DNA of 64,000 bases from Heterodera schachtii (GCA_023374025.1 SIJG01000150.1:18408-82407), one strand, 5' to 3'; counted from the stretch's first letter, positions 33,667 to 45,303 are shown. The notes: generated by a model not told the origin, from the sequence alone. Numbers and translations are program-made.

Positions 33667-35932
33667 CAGGGATGCGATCGCCAAAACCCAAAAACCGGGC
33701 GCGCGAGTTGAAAAACCCGGCAAAAACCCGGCAAAAAACCCGGCAATTTTTTAAGCCAATTATTCTCTGTAAAAAAGGTCAATAACATTTAAACAATATA
33801 TTTATCACCGCTTTTCACCTGTTTGAGCAAATTTGGCATTGAAAGAAAATAATTGTGAACATTTAGGCACGAAATTTTTGAATTGAATTTGATTGAAATT
33901 AATGAGTTTAACAAAGGCATGCCCATCCTGTTTCTCTCGTCCGTTTTTTTCAACCGCGTAACCAATTGCGTTGTTGCAAATGTGGCTTGAACAGCCAATG
34001 CCAACAAGATTTGTCTTTTCTAAAAGTCGATAAAGCTTAAAATGAAACTTAATACCCACTTTGGGTCAGAAAATGAAAAAGATTGTTTCGTCCTCTCCGC
34101 TCTCGTCCACCAAAATTTGCGGTTGTATTATCGGCACACAGGGACACAAAATGAGCCAAAGGGAGTCCACAGCGGTCCAACAAACTCGTCAGCAACGCTT
34201 CCATGTCGACGGGTTTTTCACTTGTCTCGGAACACACTTCAAGAATGCCTGTTTTTGTCTCTCCGTGCCAATATCTGCAAATGTCTTTCAATGTTTTTTG
34301 ATGACCTCTAAATTTATTTTACCTGATCACAATTGCATAATAACGAATGTTGTCCATTGACGTTGAGTCAATCCCGATCGAAAAGCGCCCTGTTCCTTTG
34401 ATCTCATCCAAAAGAATGTTTAAAAAATGGGGTCAATGGCAACTCGTACAAAGGCAACTCGTACAAAGGCAACTCGTACACAGGCAACTCGTACAATAGG
34501 CAACTCGTACACAGGGCAACTCGTACACAGGGCAACTCGTAAAAAAAAAATTTCTAAGAATTTTCAACTAAAACTTAGAATTTTTAGATTAAAAAAACTC
34601 TAAGTGGATTTTCTAGCTAGAAAAACTTTTTAAAACACTTAAATTTTCAAAAAATTTAAGAACTTTTAAAAAAATCAGCTAAAAACTTAGAAAAAAAAAC
34701 TTTAAAGAATTTTTTTAATGTTTTTCTAGGCTATAAAACTCTTTTAGATTTTTTTAATCTAAAAATTCTAAGTTTTAGTTGAAAATTCTTAGAAATTTTT
34801 TTTTGTACGAGTTGCCCTGTGTACGAGTTGCCCTGTGTACGAGTTGCCTATTGTACGAGTTGCCTGTGTACGAGTTGCCTTTGTACGAGTTGCCTGTGTA
34901 CGAGTTGCCTTTGTACGAGTTGCAATGACACCTAAAAAATGTGGGCTGATCACTCCTTAAAAATTGGTTTTTCTCGGAACCAGAATTTGTACTCACCCCG
35001 AATTAATGCCGTTGTTTTTCCACGTTTTGATGCAAATTCAATCGCAGCCGGATCGGCAGAAAAAACCACACCAAAAAGTTCAGATGAACAATTAGCGGAA
35101 TTCATTGAAAAATTGTGACGAGCACAATGGTAGGCCAAAGTTAATTCTGCCGCGAGACAACGTTTCTCTTCAGAGGCCTTAATTATAAAGAATTAGATTA
35201 ATTACTGAGTCCCAAAATGAACTACCGATTTTAGCTTGACAAAATCGGTTAAAGGCACGCTTCTGTTAAATTCTGCCAAATTTTTTTTGTGCTTGGTGGT
35301 TTTGATGTGTTCCGTGATTGCTTTTTCTCCCATTTTTTGTATTTTGTAATTTTGGTCACACCTTTGCAAAAAAATTTGTCAATTCCTTTGTTGCTTTTTT
35401 GGATGGAATCGGCCTTGAATTTCTCCGCGTATTTAGCATCATAATTTGATAGTCCTCCGCCAGGCTTTTTGTGAGAATATTTCCTCTTTTTTGGAGATGT
35501 GACCTAAAATATAATAATTACAAAAGTACATTTGCTAAAATTCACCCCAAACTCATCACTCGAGATTGAAACGGCTAAATCAGAAATTGCTTCCTCAGCA
35601 CTTGAAATTTGTTCATCGAAATTTTGAGTTGAAGATGATTGTTATAAAGTAACATTGGAAATGAAATCAGAAATAGATTTTTGCGACATTCTGCTAAGCT
35701 AGAGACTAGAGATCGAATAAAATAAACCTGAATAATGAACGTTAGCTATAGTTAGCTCTTAATTTTGGTGAAATGTTTAATAAAATTCAAATAAATGAGT
35801 ATAGAACAGGAAACCCGGCAAAAAAACCAAAACCCGGCAAAAACCCGGCAATTTCAAAAACCCGGCAAAAACCCGGCAGGGACCCCAAAAACCCGGCAAA
35901 TGCCGGGTTTACCAGGTAAAATAACACCCCTG
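33667..35932 (-). mobile_element. Degenerate hAT element with transposase remnants (copy B)
   Basis: Ends CAGGGATGCGATCG (left) and AACACCCCTG (right) with CCCGGCAAAAA-type subterminal repeats. Minus-strand remnants, in transposase order: KKRKYSHKKPGGGLSNYD and FCKG (about 35500-35340); AAELTLAYHCARHNFSMNSA with FASKRGKTTALIRGE (about 35165-34985); FSIGIDSTSMDNIRYYAIVI, ETKTGILEVCSETSEK and FVSLCADNTTANFGG (about 34420-34090; the I-D-S-T and A-D-N motifs of the hAT catalytic core); TNLVGIGCSSHICNNAIGYA (about 34015-33955). Frames are broken and introns may be present. A foldback (34437-34925) splits it. Its right end interrupts the LINE ORF. Confidence 0.75.
34437..34925. mobile_element. Foldback MITE with GGCAACTCGTACA arms
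   Basis: Five to six copies of GGCAACTCGTACA at the left (34437-34530) are mirrored by TGTACGAGTTGCC copies at the right (34800-34925). The A/T-rich inner arms (AAATTTCTAAGAATTTTCAA) are also mirror images, making nearly the whole 490 bp a hairpin. It is inserted inside hAT copy B between two transposase segments. Confidence 0.85.
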
Positions 35933-38713
35933 AGTTTGGACCAAATTAGAGCAGTTCTATTAATAAAAGAATGGGATGTTTTAGAGCATTGTGATTTTAA
36001 CACAACTTTACGTCTTAAATTGTATGGAAAGTGATCGGAAATTAAAGGAAAAATATCTTTTTTGAGATGGGTTAAACCATTAATGATTTTAAATGCTTGG
36101 ACTAGGTCTATAACTTTTCTTCTTTCCTCTAAAGATTGTATCTTGAAAAAACTGAGACGTTGTTGGTAGGGAATATAAGGTAATCTACATTTGAAGAGAG
36201 CAATTTTTGTAAAATATTTTTGACATCTTTCAATTTTAATGACATCCTTTTTTAACTTAGGATTCCAAATTTCAGGTGCGTATTCAAGGAGGGGGCGAAT
36301 GTACGTCTTATAAACAGTAGTCCATACCCGAATTGAGCGGGATTTTAGAAATTTGGCTATATATCTGATCCTTAAATAAGCAGCCTTAGTAATTTTGAAA
36401 TAGTGATCAGAAAATTTTAGCTTATTATCAATTAAAATACCCAAATCATTGATCGATTCAACCTCATTGATAATTTTGTTGCATAATTTGTATTGTTGTT
36501 TAGAGTTGTTTTTGCCAAAAAATATAATAAATGTTTTATCGGGTGAGATTTTTAAACCATTTAAACTGGCCCAATTTTCAATGTTTTGTAAAGCTGTGTT
36601 TAGCTTAATGCGCTCATTTCTTTTTTTGTATGAAACATATAGTTTCACATCATCTGCAAAAAGCTTAACTTTTATTTCCGAAGGAATAACCTTCGGAAGA
36701 TCATTTATATAGATCAGAAACAACAGTGGGCCTAAAACTGATCCCTGTGGAACACCAGACTTAATCGGATAAGATTTTGAATATTTGTTATTAATTTTTA
36801 CCGTATAAGTTCTTTCCTTTAAAAACTCAGATAACCAATTAAGCAGTTTTCCCTTAATTCCGATATTATCCAACTTTTGAACCAAAATGTGATGAGGAAG
36901 GGAGTCAAAGGCTTTTTTAAAATCCACATAAACACAGTCAATATTTCTGTTACCATATATGCTGTCATACCAATCCTCAAGTACAGAGATAAGTTGAGTA
37001 TTGGTAGAGCGTTTTTTAACGAACCCGAACTGGTGTTCAGATATTAATTTATTTTTATGAAGAAAATCGTATATATGCCTTGCTAAAATTTTTTCAAAAA
37101 CCCTACAGAGACAGCAGGTAAGAGAAATAGGTCTGTAATTATGTGGATCATTTCGGTCACCTTTTTTAAAGAGTGGTATAACAATGGATTTTTTCCAAAT
37201 ATCAGGGATCTTGCCTGTATCCATTGATAGTCTAAAAAGTTCCGAAATAACCGGTGTAAGAGGAAGGTAACAGTTACGTAAAAATTTAAAGGAAATTTCA
37301 TCAGGGGAAGTAGATTCTCTATTCGGTAAAGTCCTCAGCATACAGGATATTTCACCTGCATCAAATTCAATATCAGAAATGGTTGGATAATTAGAATTAG
37401 AGGAAGAATTGATAATTGGTAAAATACCTGAGTTTGAAAAGGAATCTTGAAAAATTTTAGCAAATATTTCTGCTTTTTCAGAATCCTCAAATACAATTTT
37501 ATTATCATGGAATAGAGAATTAATCTGATTACAATTTTTATTAAATTTTCTCATATATTTATAGATAGCATTTCTTCCTTTATTTAATATTTTATTTTCG
37601 TTATTAACAGAGAAGTTATTTACTTGTATTTTTATATGGAGGGAAATGCTATCGTATAAAGGCTTATATTTAATTGGATCAATTTTTTGTAATTTAAAAA
37701 GTCTGGCTTTTTCCTTAATAAATAGTCTAAGACTGACCGGGTAGTTAGGCTTTCTTGGTTTTTGTCCAATATTTATTTTAGGCAAATAATAATCAAAATT
37801 TCCCCTAGTGATTTCATAAAATTCTTTAAACTTATCTTCAATTCTGAATTTTTGTAGTATATTGTTGTGTAAGATTGAAGATAAGTTTAAGTTTAGTAGG
37901 TTTATTTTAGTATGATTGTAATTACGTACATAAAAATCTTTGGATTTAATTTTGTCATGGGGAAAAACTAAGGAAAAATTTGTGGTAAGATGGTCAGAAC
38001 TGAATAAGTCTTCGATTATAAGGTCCTTAATGAATTCTTGCCTCGTGGATAAAACCAGATCAAGCCATGAACTACCTCGAGTGGGATCATTTGTCCCTAA
38101 GAATAAGCCATACTTATAGAAAAATTCACAAAAAATAGTTCCATTAACCGATTTGGCCTGTGGTGTTCCACTTAACCAGCAAATGTCGCGTGAATTCAGG
38201 TTTAAATCTCCCATCAATATAAAATTTTCTTCAACATAATTACCGATAAGGTTGAAAATTTTTTTTGTAAAGTTAATAGAAGTACTGGGCGGTCTATAAA
38301 GTAAAGCTATTCTTAATTTCTTTGCCCCTTGTATTTGTATAATTAACAGTTCACAATTATATCTAGAGCAGCTCAAATTAGCAAAAGTATTAATATTGTT
38401 TCTTATAAGTATCATTACTCCTCCCCCTCTTTTTAGGGTTCGGTTTGATTCATATATTTTATAAAAATCATTGATAGAGGGATTAAAGGGGAGGGGTTCA
38501 GAACCCCAAGTTTCTGTAAGAAGTACAATATCAAAATCCTTTTGTTTAATTAGAGCTGTTGTTTCTAAGAGCTTATTATTTAAGGATCTTATGTTAGACA
38601 TACAGCCATAAAGCGAGGGGGTTATTTGTCTGTTACAAGATTTAAAATTTTTCGTAACCTTAAAAGTGCCCTTTAAAGTGAGGTTTTCTGCCTCGTGAGT
38701 GGTCACCCGAAAC
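35933..38713 (-). CDS. LINE ORF2: endonuclease and reverse transcriptase
   Basis: An uninterrupted frame of about 920 residues. The N-terminal part is an APE-type endonuclease (LTETW, LLYRPPSTSINF, LMGDLNLNSRDICW, SWLDLVLS, SSDHLTTNFSL). The C-terminal part is the reverse transcriptase (IPLFKKGDRNDPHNYRPISL, HQFGFVKKRSTNTQL, CVYVDFKKAFDSLPHHIL, SGVPQGSVLGPLLFLIYIND, KLFADDVKLY with the catalytic F-A-D-D). Clade: Jockey/CR1-like, from memory. The 5' end is separated from ORF1 by a MITE at 38714; without it the frame continues upstream as NLFDVFRV, overlapping the end of ORF1. The 3' end is cut at NRTALIWSKL by hAT copy B, after which the frame reads hAT sequence. The intact catalytic frame implies activity not long ago, but this copy is broken. 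Confidence 0.9.
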
Positions 38714-39742
38714 TAGAGTGCCACGGGACCGGGAATTTTTGCCAAAACCGGGACCGGGACTTGCCGGGACCTGAGAAGCCGGGACCGGGACCTCGATTTT
38801 TTTCGGGACCGGGAACCGGGACCAACCGGGACTTTTTAAAAATTCAAAAAAATTCAAAAAATTTTTAAAAAATTCAAATTTTAATTTATTTCACTTGAAA
38901 ATAATACAAAATTAAATTTTTATTTTGTTTTTTATTTAATAAAATCCAAAAGTTAAAGCATAATTAAATTAATGAAAATTTTCAAACTAAATTTATTTAA
39001 ATTATTTTAAAAATACCTAATCATTTTTGGACTAAATGATCGAATATTATTAGGAATTTATATTACTTTTCTGATCATTTTTTTCGGCGCGCTTTTTCCA
39101 AAAAACTAGTGTGGAGAAAGGGGAGACCGGCGGTGCCGATAGGCGCCGCCGGGGAAAATTTTGAAAATTTGAGTGCAATTTGTTAACAGATTATCAACAA
39201 AAAGGCAAGTTTTTTGGATTTATTAGGCTCAATTTGTACGTATTTTCATTTAAAATATAACAAAATATGTATAAATATAAAAAAAACTATGAGAAATCAT
39301 ATTTTCGATAGGAAAACCATGAGTATACAAAAAGAAAATTCAAAATATCTTAATTTCCGTAGAGGGATTGAACCAGGGGAAAGAAGAAGACAAAAGTCAA
39401 GGGGAATAGCCACTAGGCCATTTGCACAATTGGTTGCGACACTCTTAAAGAATATTTTTAATCATTTTTTTAATATTTTTTCCTTTGACTCCAATTTTCA
39501 TCACTAATTTTCCAATCAGACCCCCATTCTTACCAGTGCTTGTTTTTCCCGGTTCCCGGTTGCCCTACCGGGACCGGGACCTGAGCTTTTCAAAATCCGG
39601 GACCGGGACCTCGGATGACCGGGAATTCCCGGGCCCGGGCCCTACCGGGACCGGGACCTGAGCTTTTCAAAATCCGGGACCGGGAACCGGGACCGGGACC
39701 TCGGATGACCGGGAATTCCCGGCCCGGTCCCGTGGCACTCTA
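38714..39742. mobile_element. 1029-bp MITE (TAGAGTGCCACGGGACC) in LINE, 8-bp TSD
   Basis: Ends TAGAGTGCCACGGGACCGGG and CCCGGTCCCGTGGCACTCTA with the exact octamer CCCGAAAC at 38706-38713 and 39743-39750. Both arms are arrays of CGGGACCGGGACCT. The GC palindrome module (ACCGGCGGTGCCGATAGGCG...) is at 39127-39152, followed by AATTTGTTAACAGATT. It sits at the ORF1/ORF2 overlap of the LINE. A fragment of the same family is at 59296-59372. Confidence 0.92.
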
Positions 39743-40480
39743 CCCGAAACACATCAAAAAGATTTGTTATGACAAATACATTTGAAATTGGGGTCGGATT
39801 TAAAGGAGGGAATATCATTCCGGGCAAGCACATGCCCCGCATAAACAATATAATCACAGGAAGGGTCATTTTCGCGTTGAGTTTTACAAAGTGAAATAAG
39901 TCGGGCACGGTCATTGAGATCACTTTTTGACAGGGAGGGGCGCAACAAAACTTTGGAAAATTTGTTAAAATTTTTGATTTTGTTTTTGTTGCGCAAAAAA
40001 CAAATTGGTATGGAATTTGGTCGGGAGTTCAACTTTGAGCAACCTTGGTCGTCCGCCGGGTTGTTTTTTGCCCATTCTGTACACTTGGGTTGGTAGACAT
40101 TCAACTTCACAGTGGTCCATCAGTTCTTTGACATTCGCCAAGTCCTCGGTTGCACGTTGCGTTGGCGTTGGCGTTTGCTTTCTGGTAGCTGTGCGATGAC
40201 CACGCTGTGCTGTCGCCGTTCCTCGTCGAAGACCATGTTCGGGTTTCTTTCTCCGTCCTGTTCGCGTACCATGGTGACCAGCTAGCGGCACATCCCGACC
40301 ATTTGGTTCACCAGTCCCAACATTGCGGACGCCCATGGAGGCGCATCAGTGAGATGTTCAATGTGCAATTGTTCGATAGATGAAGCGGCATTGTCCAATT
40401 GCTGCACAATTCGCTGTTTTTTGGAGCTAATTGGGGGGGGGGGTAATGACGGAGGGTCTGCGGCGGGAAATTGAATCCAT
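39743..40480 (-). pseudogene. LINE ORF1 (nucleic-acid-binding protein), frameshifted
   Basis: Starts MDSISRRRPSVITPPP at 40480, breaks at a 10-C run (40437-40446), then reads KQRIVQQLDNAASSIEQLHI, QHSVVIAQLPESKRQRQ, another frame ATEDLANVKELMDHCEVECL and KKQPGGRPRLLKVELP, then back to VLLRPSLSKSDLNDRARLIS and DYIVYAGHVLARNDIPSF, stopping at 39754-39756. The order coiled-coil-like part, then the L-x-V-x-L-P / RPSLSK RRM-like part is typical of ORF1 in Jockey/CR1 LINEs. There is one stop, two compensating shifts and the C-run error. It belongs to the same element as the ORF at 35933-38713. Confidence 0.75.
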
Positions 40481-41043
40481 TTTGTTGATTTTTCAAAATC
40501 TCAAACTTGGGTAATTAAACCTAAAAAAAAAAAAATTTGGAACGCTTCACGAATTTGCGTGTCATCCTTGCGCAGGGGCCAATGCCAGAATAAATACCTA
40601 ATTAGGTAATTGTCTTTGAAAAATCCCTTTCTAAACAACAAACCAAACAGCTTAAATTTTTATAATCACTGAAAATGAACGAAAACTTTACAAAGTTTAT
40701 TGGTTTTCAATATTTTCGATTCTTTCGACCTTTTCCATTTTTTGTTTCATAAATTTTTCCGTCTATCTGTGCTTTTCGATTTTCGCCGAATATTTTTTAC
40801 GAAATTGTCTCGGAAGCCCATACGATTGATCAAATTAACTCCCCCTCCGCCGCCCAATTCTTCCTTCTCTTTAAAAAAATGGCTCAAAATTTGTAGCAGC
40901 ACATTTTGGTCTTAATAAGTTATAATTGCAAAAAAGGAATTGTTTTTTTTAAAGTCAGAAATGTGATTTGTGCTTACTAATTTTAATGTTTATTGCTTAT
41001 TTGAACGGATAAATGTGAAAGAGTGGACAATGTGAAAAATTCT
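40481..41043. other. LINE 5' edge and B3 upstream; no gene
   Basis: The LINE's 5' untranslated edge fades into AT-rich sequence. No exon. The 5' flank of B3 (GGACAATGTGAAAAATTC at about 41027) begins near the end and is shared with the region at 44830. Confidence 0.5.
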
Positions 41044-41067
41044 GCGCTAATATTTTAGTATAAAAAT
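41044..41067 (+). promoter_or_regulatory. Conserved TATA promoter of B3
   Basis: GCGCTAATATTTTAGTATAA with the TATA box at 41060, followed by a C/T-rich tract with ATTCATTC. The ATG is 84 bp downstream, exactly as in B1. Confidence 0.65.
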
Positions 41068-41143
41068 GCTTTTTTTTTCTTCTCCTCCTCCTCATTCCAT
41101 TCATTCATTCTTCCTATTTTTCTGGTCATTTTAGTTGCTGCAA

Positions 41144-42776
41144 ATGTCTTCAGAAATTCTGTAGGTTTATTATTTTCAAAACAAATTGTTGAAAGTTTAG
41201 CTTCATTGGCCTCAAAAAGGTTCAAATTAGCTAAAATTTCCCTTTGGATTCCTTCGCTTGATGCTTTTCCTTTTTCTAATTAATTAATTCATTTTCAGTT
41301 GGTGTGCCGTGTTTCTTCTTCTGTTGGTCGGCTTTGCCACCATTCTTTGGTTCTTTTTGGGCCATGTCAAAAAACGACGACGTCCTCACAAAAAAGAAAT
41401 GTAAATAAATAGACAAAAAATTTAAAATATTTCTTAAAATTTCTCCAATTTTTCAGCTTTATCTGCAGCGATTGTTGGCTTTTGGTGTTCGATTTTCTTG
41501 CGCCTTCTCAGCTCGGCCTCGAAATTGCACTGATCAATCGCCGCTTTGACTGCATCGTCGACGAACACTTCAAAACACGCAAATGGAAATTAGGCAAAAT
41601 GCGAATTTGCCACGAAATTGGAGAGAATGGCACCAAACAAATGCAAATTGTCAATTCCGATGGAAATCCATTGCTAATTCCGCAAAATCCGTTGCCCAAC
41701 AAAGTCATAGGATTCCGAGACATTCAGATCATGTAAAAACTGATTAATTTGTAATTTTTCGTCTAAATTTTCTGAATTTCAGTTACATCGATCAAAATGT
41801 CATCGCATTTCTCCGACGTTTTCACCGTTTTTTCGCCATTTGTGCAATCGATTTGGACATTACCACTGGCAATGACCGCATTTTGGAATTTATTTTGCTC
41901 AACATTTGGCCAATGCTTCGCGACTCCATTTGTGTGATGTTTTTGAGCTCCATCGCTTTTCGCCGATTGCGTCAATTGGCTCCGTCACTTCTCAGCGATT
42001 GTTCATCCCTTCACTTTGTCTCTTTCAATGATGTCATTTTCGAATTTCCGCCCGATGAAAGTGCCAATGCGTCGGATGGACAAGCGGTGACCAAATGGTT
42101 GTTCACGCCCCGTTTGGATGGTATGCCCAAGTGGTTCAGATGCTCTGTTAATTCAACGGATGAGCAATGGTCGTCAACGATGGAACAAATCAAAACGGTG
42201 ATTATCCCTATTTAATTGGTTATTCGATGATTCTTTTGTCTCATTTTTAGGCATTTTTCAATGCTTCTTCTCCGGTTACTTTTCGCATTCGCTTTCTGTC
42301 GTCTTTTCCGCTTGACTCCGTTGTGCTATTTGATCTGATCAACGCAGTGACTGGGGAGCAATTGACATTGAAAATATATGAAAATGATTTTTGGCTCAGC
42401 CGTTGTCCAATTGCATGGGACGGGAGGAAATGGGAAAATGTGAGAAAGGAAATGATTGTTCGAACGAATCCAATTGACATTTGGATCAACGATGGCGGAT
42501 TCGACGACGGGTGAACAATTTAAAATGCTTAATGATTTCTCTTTTTTGTTTTATGAGTCCCATCGACAATTGCTTAAACTTTGTGCTTTAAATTCTTTTC
42601 CAAAAATGTACGGTTTGTTTGAAATGGACAGAATTATGGTACAAAAACTCAAAGAATAGTTAGTTGATTTGACTCATAAAATGCCAATGACTTATAATTT
42701 GAAATGGAGTTAATCATCGTTTTTCAGTCTTCTCGACGACGCTTCTCCCGGGTCGAGTGATCAGCAGCAGAAATGA
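41144..42776 (+). CDS. F-box-like protein B3, membrane-anchored subtype
   Basis: Exons 41144-41160, 41299-41400, 41457-41732, 41783-42197, 42251-42510 and 42728-42776 sum to 373 codons, all splice sites GT-AG. Residues: MSSEIL, then the hydrophobic helix AVFLLLLVGFATILWFFL, then KKRRRPHKKE, then FICSDCWLLVFDFLAPSQLG ... INRRFDCIVDEHFKTRKWKL (F-box-like), PLPNKVIGFRDIQIM. Middle domain: YIDQNVIAFLRRFHRFFAIC, FILLNIWPMLRDSI, SANASDGQAVTKWLFTPRLD. C-terminal: FDLINAVTGEQLTLKI, FWLSRCPIAWDGRKWENV, NDGGFDDG. Tail: LLDDASPGSSDQQQK. This is the cleanest subtype B gene. The helix and basic flank suggest a single-pass signal anchor; whether the F-box-like part faces the cytosol follows from the charge distribution only by inference. 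Confidence 0.85.
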
Positions 42777-43871
42777 ATTAATTAATCAATTAATTGGTGC
42801 GATTATGATGACCGAAATGATATGTTGGTGGTAGCCAGCTTTCTCGCAAATGCTTCCATTTCTATTGTATTTTACGTATATATTTGAATCATGTGAATAA
42901 TTAATTGTTGATAAAATGGCTAATAATAAAACGGTAAAAGCTGCGTATATAGAGAATGATCAATATGAATGCTTACCGAAAAGTTCCAGAGATTCGCGAC
43001 TTACCGCCGAGTCCGAAAACCCCGAGACACAAAATCCGAGACTTTTCAAAAATTCTCACACCCTTAAAATCGCTTAATCTTTTTATAAATTAATTTTTAA
43101 TGCGAGATTGATAAGAAAATATGAAAAAACTCGATGAACAATTTAGTGCTCATTTCGTTGGACCTAACGGTTTTTCAGAAAAACTTTCCCAGCCCCCTAG
43201 AATTTTGTTCGCATTTTTCTTCTGTCCACCATCTGCTGGTCACTGTGCCGTGATTCCATTCAGCACTTTTTCTGATGGTCAACCCTCATAAAAAGTGGGC
43301 GGTAGGATTTGGTTTGCAAAATTTCTCATAATAAATCGTGAAAGCTTCTTCAAAGGGTTTCTCTCGATCACTCTGCTGAGAAATATGTATAAGCAATCCG
43401 TTAAATATTCACACATTTTTTTATTGCGTTAATGAGCAGATAATTAGAAAACCCCGAAACCCAACCAATTTGGTGCACTCCGACGGACCCGTCTATCCCC
43501 GACAAATGCCGACCCCGACTTTTCCAACGGTGCTGGGACGTTAGTCAAACAACCATCAAATCAGACATTTGACATTTTCATGTATTTTATCGGTTACTTA
43601 TAAAAAATCAATTACCTAAGTAATAAATTTAAATATTATTAAAAAACTATTCATAATAATAGTATTTTTAATTTGAAAATACATAAAGTATTGGAGCAAA
43701 AATTTTTTTTTTTAAATTTTGTAGAAAATTTTTACTAACTCTAGGAATTGTTTTTCGAAAATTTCCCCAATTTTCAGTTTGTTTTAGGGTCTTCAGATCA
43801 CCATGAAGGAGTGATCTGGTCAAGTAGGTGTAAAAACTTTTTTGATCAGCTCAAAAGTAATTCGGTCAGGG
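42777..43871. other. B3 3' flank and repeats
   Basis: The B-type 3' flank runs to about 42950. Next comes a block (about 42958-43070) matching 29690-29830 in reverse. Near 43480-43530 lies a diverged copy of the GTCGG...TTTGTCGGG half of the divergent promoter seen at 12.7 and 57.2 kb, with no gene attached. No exons. Confidence 0.5.
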
Positions 43872-44567
43872 TCGTTTTCGTACCGCCATTTTCGTACCAC
43901 CGTTTTCGTACCGCTGTTTTCGTACCGGGACGTTTTCGTACCATCCATTTTCGTACGGGGGACATTTTCGTACGAGTTCTTGTACAAACGTCAGATTCAA
44001 TTAGAAAAACTTAAGAACTAATAGAACCAAAATGTTATCATTTATTTCCTATTCATAAAATTTAATGTAGAAAATTTAACAAAATAACAAAATTCCGGGA
44101 CAAACTAGGGTCGCATCTCATAGTTTCGGGAATTCACTGCATTTTTATCGATCGAAATTTTTATCTTTCGGAATTTTCTTTGTATTTTTAGGCATGTTCT
44201 TCACTAAAATTCAAATTTTGCCTCAAAAAGTCAAACTCCTCCATTTAGAGTTAGCGAAAAAAAAGTCATTTGACATAAATTCCCAGCCCTAGTAATTACT
44301 TAAAGATTAAAAAAATAATATGAATGCAATTTTTTTTGCATATCCACTCGTACGAAAACGGCGGTACGAAAACGTCTCCGGTACGAAAACGGCGGTACGA
44401 AAACGTCTCCAGTACGAAAACGGCGGTACGAAAACGGCGGTACGAAAATGGCGGTACGAAAACGGCGGTACGAAAACGGCGGTACGAAAACGGCGGTACG
44501 AAAATGGCGGTACGAAAACGGCGGTACGAAAACGGCGGTACGAAAACGGCGGTACGAAAACGTCCTG
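43872..44567 (-). mobile_element. Satellite-armed element, copy 2
   Basis: Left array (43872-43975) reads TTTTCGTACCGCC. The centre (43976-44348) is the reverse complement of the centre of copy 1, including GAGTTCTTGTACAAACGTCA and the GGAATTTATG...CTAGTAATTACTTAAAG stretch. The right array (44349-44567) reads the opposite way (GGCGGTACGAAAAC). The internal ORF is truncated: only sequence matching the second half of the 114-residue frame of copy 1 remains. Arms are about 100 and 220 bp here, versus 1430 and 35 bp in copy 1. Confidence 0.65.
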
Positions 44568-44854
44568 TCCCGAAAGTAATTAGCATGAACTACACATATT
44601 TTAGAATTTTTGGCCCATAAAATATTGACTTTTTCAAATGTTTTGTCTGATTTGGGGATAATGACCAAATTTTGTTGATTTCTTACCGCAATTCTGCAGT
44701 ATTACCCAATCAATGCCAACTTCATTTTCTTAAATGGCTCAATTAGTATTTTTGACACGCAAAACTTAAAAAAGAATGCTTACAATTAGGCATAAGCTGT
44801 TCAATTAATATCAAATGTGAGCCGAGAGTGGTCAATGTGAAAAAAGGAAAAATT

Positions 44855-44880
44855 CTGCGCTAATATTTTAGTATAAAAAT
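44855..44880 (+). promoter_or_regulatory. Conserved TATA promoter of F-box stub copy 1
   Basis: TGCGCTAATATTTTAGTATA with TATA at 44872, 147 bp before the ATG of the stub at 45019. The longer spacing comes from an inserted ACCGTGACCGTGACCGTG stretch (44968-44990). Confidence 0.6.
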
Positions 44881-45018
44881 GCCAATTTTCTCTTCCTCCT
44901 CCTCATTCCATTCTCTCATTATTCTCCCTACATTTCCGATCATTTTGTTGCTGCAAAAATTCACGGTAACCGTGACCGTGACCGTGATTCACGGCACACC
45001 TCTACTAATTGCCACAAA

Positions 45019-45291
45019 ATGAACGGACGGTAATTAAAAATTACAAATTGATTTCATTTATTCAACTAAACTATTTTTTCTAATTTCAGCTGGGTTTGCA
45101 GCGATGTTTGGTTCGACACTTTTCCGTTCTTTGACCGTCCCCAACTCGGCTTCAAATTGGCAATTCTTTCGCCCCGTTTCAATTTGCTGGTGGACAAACA
45201 TTTCGATTACAAAAGGGAATTGACAATTTGGCGAACAATAATGATTGGCAAGGACAGTGGGCAATCAGGGAGTTTACTGGTCCCATTTTAA
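45019..45291 (+). pseudogene. F-box-like stub, copy 1 (exons 1-2 only)
   Basis: Exon 1 45019-45029 (MNGR) and exon 2 from 45090 read WVCSDVWFDTFPFFDRPQLG, LSPRFNLLVDKHFDYKRELT, MIGKDSGQSGSLLVPF and a stop at 45289-45291, about 70 residues. The reading leaves the family sequence after GKDSG; the usual PLPNKIRF end and exons 3-5 are missing. From about 45005 to 45303 it is identical, as far as I can read, to 47255-47553. A bare F-box-like domain could in principle act as a dominant competitor, but truncation is the simpler reading. Confidence 0.7.
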
Positions 45292-45303
45292 TTTTCTAGG
45301 GCT

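Noticed and set aside
34437..34530. Short regular repeats resembling a CRISPR or regulatory array
   Set aside because: They are mirrored at 34800-34925 and form the arm of a foldback element.
35854..35932. C-terminal end of the LINE frame (VILPGKPGICRVFGVPAGF...)
   Set aside because: It is translated hAT terminal and subterminal repeat, not LINE protein.
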